DNA from: a virus
Direction: 5' to 3' (one strand)
DNA length: 41,149 nt
Virus record (IMG/VR): IMGVR_UViG_3300022562_000348
Coordinates: 1 to 41,149 of that record
Positions within the stretch are counted from its first letter, which is position 1, and each line of letters opens with the position of its first letter. Below, piece by piece: positions 36,592 to 40,643 of this stretch. The translations under genes and the position numbers were made by a program. The notes beneath the pieces are model-generated. The model saw only the letters and a program-made list of their open reading frames with translations. It ran no database searches and had not been told where the DNA came from.

Positions 36592-36631
36592 AGTATAACA
36601 CATTCACTACCCAAAATCAATAAAATTTTTT
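36592..36631 (-). promoter_or_regulatory. Leftward late-operon promoter
   Basis: On the minus strand AAAAAATTTT (36631-36622) is followed by TTGATT (36620-36615), a 17-nt spacer and TATACT (36597-36592). It drives the small terminase operon. Six nt after the -10 box an ATG (36585) occurs. It is divergent from the promoter at 36639-36679, with the two A/T-tracts almost touching. Confidence 0.75.
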
Positions 36632-36638
36632 CGACCCC

Positions 36639-36679
36639 AAAAATTCTCACTTGATTCTTCTAGTCTGTTTTGCTATAAT
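36639..36679 (+). promoter_or_regulatory. Rightward promoter for KOW-repeat genes
   Basis: AAAAATT (36639-36645), TTGATT (36651-36656), a 17-nt spacer and TATAAT (36674-36679). An ATG at 36686 lies 6 nt after the -10 box and opens an 8-codon frame (MFNGGAIK) that ends at the start codon of the next gene. Confidence 0.78.
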
Positions 36680-36685
36680 ATTTAT

Positions 36686-36712
36686 ATGTTCAATGGAGGA
36701 GCAATCAAATGA
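36686..36712 (+). CDS. Possible leaderless leader peptide
   Basis: A putative 8-codon frame, MFNGGAIK followed by TGA. Its ATG lies exactly at the predicted transcription start, its body contains the GGAGG ribosome-binding site of the next gene, and its stop overlaps that gene's start (ATGA). It could couple leaderless initiation to re-initiation at 36709. It is very short and may be chance. Confidence 0.3.
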   Translation: MFNGGAIK

Positions 36713-36972
36713 AACTTAAAGTTGGTGATAAAGTTGTAACGCACAGCGGACGCAAGGGCGTCGTTGTTGAGGAAAATAAGGGCGAGATCGTATATCGGTT
36801 CATTGTGGAGCTGGAAGCCGTACGTCTTGTAAATGGAAAGAAGAAAATTATCCCGAATGAGAAGGTAAAAGAGTCATTTACCGAGGATGGTAGGTACATG
36901 GCTAGCGGTCCTAGCATGGCCGACATTGCAAGAATTATTGAAGACGAAGTGGAAACGCAGGAGCCGTTCTAA
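36709..36972 (+). CDS. KOW/SH3-like single-repeat protein
   Basis: An 87-residue protein whose first 80 residues form one copy of the repeat found four times in the next gene: LKVGDKVVTHSGRKGVVVEE, a beta-rich middle, then TEDGRYM...DIARII. The opening KVGDxVxxxxGxxGxV is typical of KOW/SH3-like beta barrels that bind nucleic acids or proteins. GGAGG 9 nt upstream of the ATG fits. It overlaps the next gene by one base (TAATG). The function is unknown; similar small barrels are common in phage early or accessory regions. Confidence 0.7.
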   Translation: MKLKVGDKVVTHSGRKGVVVEENKGEIVYRFIVELEAVRLVNGKKKIIPNEKVKESFTEDGRYMASGPSMADIARIIEDEVETQEPF

Positions 36973-37949
36973 TGGATATGCTTAAGTATAAAGCAGGCGA
37001 TCAAGTTGTGCTGCGCAACGGAGTAGTTGCAACTCTTACAAGTGTGTCCCCGGGAGCCGGCCTATACCCGGTCCGAGCTTCTCTGCCGAAGAAGGCTGCC
37101 GATTCCGAAGGAGTGCACACCATTCTCCTAACAAAGGAGGGTAAGTACTGGCATGATGATCTTACTCCCAACAAGTACGATGTTGTTGGGGAAGCACCAC
37201 AGGTACCTGTCTACGAAATCGGAGATGAGGTGCAGTGCATCAACAATGAAATTGGTGTAGTAGATCGTTTTCGTGAGGCCGAAGACTATCCTATGATGGT
37301 AAAGTTCAAGGATGTCAATGGCCAGTACACTGAACGCTCCTATACACGTACTGGGAGGTATATCAACGATAAAGAGGAAAGTCCTCGAGACATTGTTGGT
37401 AAGGCAATTAAGCCCTCTTCACCATCGGTACCATACAAAGTGGGGGATCGAGTACGTCTTCGCAACGGTGACGAAGGGACTGTTGTAACAATCCGCAACG
37501 GGGACAACTATGCCTTCCCGGTGGTTGTGAACAGTGGCGATGACCAGTACTCCTACACGGTAGATGGCTTCTATTTTAGCAGTGGTACGTCTGCGCTAGA
37601 CATTATCAGTGTAATCGACGATCCTAAGTCGCTGACTGCGAAGATCGGAGACCTGGTTATCCTTCGCAATGGACGCCGGGGTCGCGTTACTCGGATGCGC
37701 AATGATGCCATGTACCCATTTCTGGTGAAGTTTCTGGACGATGAGTCCATCGAAACATACACAGGACGTCTGAAATACATGTCAGATGGGGAAACTCACC
37801 ACATGGACATCATTGCGGTCGAGCCTCTTGTGGAAGATCAGGAAGATGACTTCGATGCGGATGATTGGTTCGAAGTTGAGGATGAAACGACCCCAGAAAT
37901 CGACAATATGCCTGATTATGAAGAAAATGCAGTAATTGACCCATTTTAA
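36972..37949 (+). CDS. Tandem four-repeat KOW/SH3-like protein
   Basis: A 325-residue protein with four tandem copies of one domain of about 60-68 residues (about 6-73, 81-143, 155-214 and 224-283). Each begins K/EIGDxVxLRNGxxGxV, continues YPFxVxF and ends YTxxGxYxxD...DII. A strongly acidic tail (286-325, EDQEDDFDADDWFEVEDE) follows. Together with the preceding gene, five copies lie in a row, so the array probably grew by duplication. The acidic tail hints at DNA mimicry or protein binding. No catalytic residues are seen and no known function is assigned. Confidence 0.72.
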   Translation: MDMLKYKAGDQVVLRNGVVATLTSVSPGAGLYPVRASLPKKAADSEGVHTILLTKEGKYWHDDLTPNKYDVVGEAPQVPVYEIGDEVQCINNEIGVVDRFREAEDYPMMVKFKDVNGQYTERSYTRTGRYINDKEESPRDIVGKAIKPSSPSVPYKVGDRVRLRNGDEGTVVTIRNGDNYAFPVVVNSGDDQYSYTVDGFYFSSGTSALDIISVIDDPKSLTAKIGDLVILRNGRRGRVTRMRNDAMYPFLVKFLDDESIETYTGRLKYMSDGETHHMDIIAVEPLVEDQEDDFDADDWFEVEDETTPEIDNMPDYEENAVIDPF

Positions 37950-37990
37950 TGGGTTTTAGCCCCTTTTTCGAGAGAAATTGGGGCTTTTTT
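37939..37990 (+). terminator. Tandem intrinsic terminators
   Basis: The first hairpin ACCCATT / AATGGGT (37939-37954) overlaps the stop codon and is followed by T's. The second, AGCCCC / GGGGCT (37958-37963 and 37980-37985), extends inwards by further pairs (TTTC / GAAA) and runs into six T's. This ends the KOW-repeat operon and marks the border to a compositionally different region. Confidence 0.85.
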
Positions 37991-38044
37991 GTTGGTTTTT
38001 GCACTTTTTCTACCACAGCATTTGTGCCTATTATTCAGCCTCCG

Positions 38045-38092
38045 CTACCTTGGCACCGTGTAGGTTTTGGTTGTTTTTACCAAAGTTTTACG
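38045..38092 (+). repeat. 48-bp direct repeat, copy 1
   Basis: It begins CTACCTTGGCACCGT, then AGGTTTT, and ends ACCAAAGTTTTACG. It is 63 bp from copy 2, with 38 of 48 positions identical. The first 24 and last 14 positions are conserved while the central 10 differ, which suggests two protein-binding blocks. Confidence 0.75.
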
Positions 38093-38107
38093 TTATATCA
38101 ATCTCTA

Positions 38108-38155
38108 CTACCTCGGCACCGTAAAGGTTTTCATGAAATTAACCAAAGTTTTACG
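38108..38155 (+). repeat. 48-bp direct repeat, copy 2
   Basis: It begins CTACCTCGGCACCGT, then AAAGGTTTT, and ends ACCAAAGTTTTACG (14 of 14 identical to copy 1). It has the same length and spacing between its two conserved blocks as copy 1. It lies upstream of the palindrome at 38206-38225. Confidence 0.75.
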
Positions 38156-38182
38156 CGAAGGTGGGCACAGAGAGCCTGGCGT

Positions 38183-38225
38183 TTGTCAAGGTCTGATAAC
38201 CGCCCTATGTGATTTAAATCACATA
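38183..38225 (+). promoter_or_regulatory. Candidate promoter overlapped by a CRP-like palindrome
   Basis: TTGTCA (38183-38188) and TATGTG (38206-38211) are 17 nt apart. The -10 is the left end of a perfect 20-bp palindrome (TATGTGATTTAAATCACATA, 38206-38225) whose core fits the CRP half-sites TGTGA-N6-TCACA exactly. A regulator bound there would block the promoter, or might act on the promoter at 38281-38309. Confidence 0.5.
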
Positions 38226-38280
38226 TCCAGTCTTTTTGTGCAACTGGGGACGGGCGGTCCGATTTTTCCGACGAACGGTC

Positions 38281-38309
38281 TTGCATCTGGAGGCAGGCGA
38301 GCGTATTAT
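38281..38309 (+). promoter_or_regulatory. Sigma70-like promoter, leaderless type
   Basis: TTGCAT (38281-38286), 17 nt and TATTAT (38304-38309). The ATG of the next gene (38316) lies 6 nt beyond, at the predicted +1. It closely resembles the promoter at 39895-39922. Confidence 0.65.
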
Positions 38310-38315
38310 AAACAC

Positions 38316-38570
38316 ATGGACAACGCACTACGGATGACTGAGATGACCAACTATCACGAACTGCTGATGCAAGCGATTTATACTACTTGCCTGGACATGC
38401 ACGTGACTGCTGGTGCTAGCATGCGAAACGACTATGCGCGTCGCATGCAACCGGAATTCGCTAATGACGTTTCGTTTGACTACGCGCTGGAGCGCACGCA
38501 TGTTGGGCACGCTGGCGGCATGAAAAAAGGCCCGACGTTCCCGAAAATTCCGGTTGCGCTCTGCTACTGA
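38316..38570 (+). CDS. Small hypothetical protein, first of the right module
   Basis: An 84-residue protein beginning MDNALRMTEMTNYHELL and ending PKIPVALCY. It has a probable helical N-terminal half and a basic middle (MRNDYARRM), with no membrane segment. No Shine-Dalgarno is present and the ATG sits at the predicted transcription start, so translation is likely leaderless. The in-frame frame upstream (from 38067) reads through repeats and is not credible. The codon use (CTG, GCG) differs from the left part of the window. The function is unknown. Confidence 0.6.
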   Translation: MDNALRMTEMTNYHELLMQAIYTTCLDMHVTAGASMRNDYARRMQPEFANDVSFDYALERTHVGHAGGMKKGPTFPKIPVALCY

Positions 38571-38582
38571 TTACTGTATTAT
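38554..38582 (+). promoter_or_regulatory. Sigma70-like promoter
   Basis: TTGCGC (38554-38559), 17 nt and TATTAT (38577-38582). It lies at the 3' end of the preceding gene and drives the gene at 38609, which, unlike the leaderless genes, has AAAGGAG upstream. Confidence 0.6.
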
Positions 38583-38608
38583 CTAACTTCGTTCAAAGGA
38601 GAAACACC

Positions 38609-38962
38609 ATGACTGCCAAGGCTACCAACTACACTGCCGAGCAAACCACCGCGATGGTTGCTGCTTACTCTGCTGCTGAAACTGAAGCGGATCGCGCTGC
38701 TGTCGTGGCTGCACAGGCCAAACTGCTGGGCAAATCTGAAGCGTCGATCCGCGCCAAGCTGTCGCGGGAGGGCGTGTATATCAAGAAGGAGGCGAAGCGG
38801 AAGGATGGCACGCCTGTCCAGAAGAAAGACGAGTTTGCCACTGCCATCGGCAAGATCCTTCGCCTGTCGGAAGGCGATACCGATTCGCTGGCGAAAGCCA
38901 ATCGCAAGGCGCTGGAAAGCATCTTCGATGCACTGGCGAACAGCAAGCCGATCAGCGAATAA
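38609..38962 (+). CDS. Probable small DNA-binding protein
   Basis: A 117-residue protein, Ala-, Lys- and Glu-rich, beginning TAKATNYTAEQTTAMVAAY. The segment about 35-60 (AKLLGKSEASIRAKLSREGVYIK) has the look of a helix-turn-helix and matches a type of small phage protein I associate with DNA or RNA binding. The C-terminus is helical (SLAKANRKALESIFDALANS). AAAGGAG at 38595-38601 fits the ATG. It is followed by a promoter with a large inverted repeat. A regulatory role is plausible but unproven. Confidence 0.6.
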   Translation: MTAKATNYTAEQTTAMVAAYSAAETEADRAAVVAAQAKLLGKSEASIRAKLSREGVYIKKEAKRKDGTPVQKKDEFATAIGKILRLSEGDTDSLAKANRKALESIFDALANSKPISE

Positions 38963-38966
38963 AGGC

Positions 38967-39008
38967 TTGACTTCTGGTACGCTTCCGCTACAATAGAAGC
39001 GTACCAGA
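38967..39008 (+). promoter_or_regulatory. Promoter nested in a 13-bp inverted repeat
   Basis: TTGACT (38967-38972), 16 nt and TACAAT (38989-38994). The -10 box lies in the 10-nt loop of a perfect inverted repeat, TCTGGTACGCTTC (38973-38985) and GAAGCGTACCAGA (38996-39008). It could be a dimeric operator that represses the promoter, or a hairpin acting as an upstream terminator. The gene at 39031 follows. Confidence 0.6.
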
Positions 39009-39030
39009 TAACTTTTCTTCGGAGCCGATC

Positions 39031-39330
39031 ATGAGCCAGACCATCGCCCAACGTAAAACCCTTCGCCGCTACGCCTCGCACAATGGCACGAAAATCGTGA
39101 CCGAATATGCGAGCGGCAAGAAAGACGTGCAACGCGCTACGCTGGCGCAGCGTATCGGCTACCTTATCGGGAGGATCTTTCGCAATGCTGAACATGCAAA
39201 CATGGGTTCTGTTGCTACTTCTCACGACGCTTGGAATAAGCGTTGCGGAATGGCTGACGATTCGCTCCGCGCAGATTGCAGCGGAATCACGGTTGAATTC
39301 CTCGACTGCGAACACATTGAACTGAACTGA
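39031..39330 (+). CDS. Small hypothetical protein
   Basis: A 99-residue protein, basic at its N-terminus (QRKTLRRYASHNGTKI), with a hydrophobic short segment (RIGYLIGRIF). The second half (HANMGSVATSHDAWNKRCGM ... EFLDCEHIELN) is read in a frame that overlaps another possible gene (39185-39325). CGGAG (39020-39024) lies upstream of the ATG. The promoter with an inverted repeat at 38967-39008 drives it. No recognised family. Confidence 0.5.
   Translation: MSQTIAQRKTLRRYASHNGTKIVTEYASGKKDVQRATLAQRIGYLIGRIFRNAEHANMGSVATSHDAWNKRCGMADDSLRADCSGITVEFLDCEHIELN
39185..39325 (+). CDS. Possible embedded small membrane protein
   Basis: A 46-residue frame within the preceding gene in another frame. It begins MLNMQTWVLLLLLTTLGISV, has one clear membrane segment and ends NSSTANTLN. 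GGGAGG (39169-39174) lies 10 nt before the ATG, a better site than that of the host gene. Both frames stop within 5 nt. It may be a real overlapping gene, for example a membrane peptide, or a chance frame. Confidence 0.45.
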   Translation: MLNMQTWVLLLLLTTLGISVAEWLTIRSAQIAAESRLNSSTANTLN

Positions 39331-39344
39331 GGAGGCGCCGCACC

Positions 39345-39701
39345 ATGTCGCACATTGTTATGGATGCAGAAGACGTGAGGCGGCGCGCTCGCGCTGCTAT
39401 CGAATTCATTGAACTGGCCCAACTGCAACACTTCGCCAACCTACTGCGCGAGGTAGCAGCGGAGCGCGTTGGCTGGCCTTGGGCACGGCGTGCGCGTGGC
39501 TACGATGAAGCATTCAGGCTTTGCACGGTTGATGGCAACATGGAATACACCATGCGCGCTATTGTGCGGGAAGGGCTTTGGCGTAAGGATCTTATCCGGG
39601 CAGAAAGGTTGCTTATGCTTGGGGAATATGGCGATCCGGTCACTGTCTCGGCCGAAGACATTTACATTCTGGATGATGAATTTATTGAACTAGATCAATG
39701 A
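39345..39701 (+). CDS. Hypothetical protein
   Basis: A 118-residue protein with a basic, helical N-terminal half (DAEDVRRRARAAIEFIELAQ, then REVAAERVGWPWARRARGYD) and an acidic C-terminus (VSAEDIYILDDEFIELDQ). GGAGG (39331-39335) 9 nt upstream of the ATG supports the start. It lies directly behind the overlapping pair. No known motif and no membrane segment. It is followed by a hairpin-rich non-coding stretch. Confidence 0.55.
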   Translation: MSHIVMDAEDVRRRARAAIEFIELAQLQHFANLLREVAAERVGWPWARRARGYDEAFRLCTVDGNMEYTMRAIVREGLWRKDLIRAERLLMLGEYGDPVTVSAEDIYILDDEFIELDQ

Positions 39702-39702
39702 C

Positions 39703-39801
39703 TTAGCCTGGCCCAAACCCCTGTATAATCAAGGACTTACAGGGGTCCGGGCGGGGTGCACCATTTTGGTGCACCCGCGCCGCGCGGGCACGCTCTCCCA
39801 C
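39703..39801 (-). ncRNA. Candidate small leftward RNA or tiny ORF
   Basis: A transcript from the minus-strand promoter at 39808-39835 would start near 39801 and could fold into GGGTGCACC and CCCCTGTA...TACAGGGG hairpins; the latter is followed by GTTTGG, a poor terminator. A GTG at 39801 lies exactly at the predicted start and opens a 32-codon frame ending at 39703. Which, if either, is real cannot be decided from sequence alone. Confidence 0.3.
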
Positions 39802-39818
39802 AATTACATTATACAGGG
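39718..39818. repeat. Hairpin-dense region with inverted TATAAT repeats
   Basis: CCCCTGTA (39718-39725) pairs with TACAGGGG (39738-39745). GGGTGCACC (39754-39762) pairs with GGTGCACCC (39768-39776) around a 5-nt loop; GGTGCACC, itself a palindrome, thus occurs twice. CCCTGTATAAT (39719-39729) recurs inverted as ATTATACAGGG (39808-39818), so two -10-like boxes face each other. It may be an sRNA gene, a repressor site cluster or an origin-like element. Confidence 0.6.
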
Positions 39819-39835
39819 CTGGGCGCAAATTGCAA
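39808..39835 (-). promoter_or_regulatory. Leftward promoter in hairpin region
   Basis: On the minus strand, TTGCAA (39835-39830), 16 nt and TATAAT (39813-39808). Its transcript would converge with any from the TATAAT at 39724-39729 on the plus strand, which has only a poor -35 (TTAGCC). Confidence 0.5.
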
Positions 39836-39894
39836 CTACCGTTCGTCGGAAGCAGGTCTGTTACAATTTCTTACATTTCCTGGCGCAAAAAGGC

Positions 39895-39922
39895 TTGCAT
39901 TCGGCTGTGAAACGCCTATAAT
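39895..39922 (+). promoter_or_regulatory. Sigma70-like promoter, leaderless type
   Basis: TTGCAT (39895-39900), 16 nt and TATAAT (39917-39922), then AAGCAC and ATG at 39929. It corresponds closely to the promoter at 38281-38309, which is followed by AAACAC and ATG. Confidence 0.72.
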
Positions 39923-39928
39923 AAGCAC

Positions 39929-40144
39929 ATGGACACGAACAAAGCACTCTCTTGGATCTCGGCGGCAGGCGGCATGCTTGGCGCGGCGCTATGCTCTAGC
40001 GGGCATATGGCAATCGGATACCCGTTTTTCTTTGTGGGTTCTGTTGCTGGCGTCGTAGCACTGCGGCATAATATGCCAATGCTTCTGCAATTTCTGTTTT
40101 TTACTGCATGCAATGCCTACGGCATTCTGAATTTTACGCTCTGA
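39929..40144 (+). CDS. Small membrane protein
   Basis: A 71-residue, mostly hydrophobic protein with two or three membrane segments (about 8-25, AAGGMLGAALCSSG; about 30-45, YPFFFVGSVAGVVAL; about 50-68, MLLQFLFFTACNAYGI). It lacks a signal peptide or lipobox. No ribosome-binding site precedes the ATG, which lies at the predicted transcription start. A role in the host membrane early in infection (superinfection exclusion or transport) is possible, without specific evidence. The stop codon overlaps the next gene's ribosome-binding site. Confidence 0.65.
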   Translation: MDTNKALSWISAAGGMLGAALCSSGHMAIGYPFFFVGSVAGVVALRHNMPMLLQFLFFTACNAYGILNFTL

Positions 40145-40154
40145 GGGTATTACA

Positions 40155-40628
40155 ATGGCAATCAAGCGCGTTTCTATTTTCGACATGGATGGAACTATCG
40201 TGGATAGTTCCCACCGCTATCGCACTGTCATGACTCCCGAAGGAGAGCGTATTGATTTGGGATACTGGCGTGCAAATGAGCATAAAGCAATGGACGATGG
40301 TTTGCTTCCGCTTGCAGAGCAATACCGCAAGGATCTTAATGATCCAGAATGTTACGTTGTCATCGCAACGGCACGCGAAATGCATGATGCGGATTGGCGC
40401 TTTGTTCGCGAAATTTTGGGCGAGCCTGACTATCTGATCTCGCGTCCGCACGGTTCCGCGATTAGCGGCAAGGCTTTGAAAATCGGTGGCCTCGCAAAAT
40501 TCGCTAACTTGCTGAACTTCAAAAATGCCGAATGGGTTTTTTACGAAGATAACGTAGAATACTTGAAAGCGGTGTGCGATCGTTTTAATATCCGCGGCGT
40601 ATATATTCCGTCGGTCCAAGGTCACTAA
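40155..40628 (+). CDS. HAD-superfamily phosphatase
   Basis: A 157-residue HAD phosphatase. Motif I is FDMDGTIVD (the first D is the nucleophile), motif II is in VVIATAREM (T), the motif III lysine is probably in GKALKIGGLAKF, and motif IV is YEDNVEYL. The size fits a minimal HAD with a very small cap, such as the T4 PseT 3'-phosphatase domain or a deoxynucleotidase. GAGGG (40143-40147) fits the ATG. It is followed, about 15 nt on, by an exonuclease gene, so the two may act on nucleotides or damaged RNA/DNA ends. The substrate is uncertain. Confidence 0.8.
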   Translation: MAIKRVSIFDMDGTIVDSSHRYRTVMTPEGERIDLGYWRANEHKAMDDGLLPLAEQYRKDLNDPECYVVIATAREMHDADWRFVREILGEPDYLISRPHGSAISGKALKIGGLAKFANLLNFKNAEWVFYEDNVEYLKAVCDRFNIRGVYIPSVQGH

Positions 40629-40643
40629 TAGGGGATTATGAAA

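Larger units (their letters stand above)
37991..38315 (+). promoter_or_regulatory. Gene-free regulatory region upstream of first right-module gene
   Basis: No credible gene lies between the terminator and 38316. The stretch holds two direct repeats, a perfect 20-bp palindrome overlapping a possible promoter and a well-formed promoter at 38281-38309, each listed separately. Open frames here (37949-38212 and the upstream part of 38067-38570) run through the terminator and repeats and have no ribosome-binding site. Confidence 0.6.

Noticed and set aside
36067-36603. Small terminase start at 36603
   Set aside because: This ATG lies upstream of the predicted transcription start; the ATG at 36543 with AAGGAG, or the leaderless ATG at 36585, is more likely.
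38045-38155. CRISPR array
   Set aside because: Only two repeats exist, with variable bases inside each copy and a 15-bp gap; there are no spacers of regular size and no cas genes.
37949-38212. 87-codon open frame after the KOW gene
   Set aside because: It reads through a strong terminator and the direct repeats, and lacks a ribosome-binding site.
38658-38996. 112-codon frame within the 38609 gene
   Set aside because: Very rich in Arg and Ser with no start signal; an out-of-frame reading of an Ala/Lys-rich gene that also crosses a promoter.
38665-39315. 216-codon minus-strand open frame
   Set aside because: It runs opposite two plus-strand genes with ribosome-binding sites and crosses their promoter and inverted repeat; its composition (Ser, Ala, Arg) is that of an antisense frame.
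39724-39745. Strong rightward promoter at TATAAT 39724-39729
   Set aside because: The -10 is perfect but the best -35 (TTAGCC) is poor and 15 nt away; it may simply be part of the inverted repeat.
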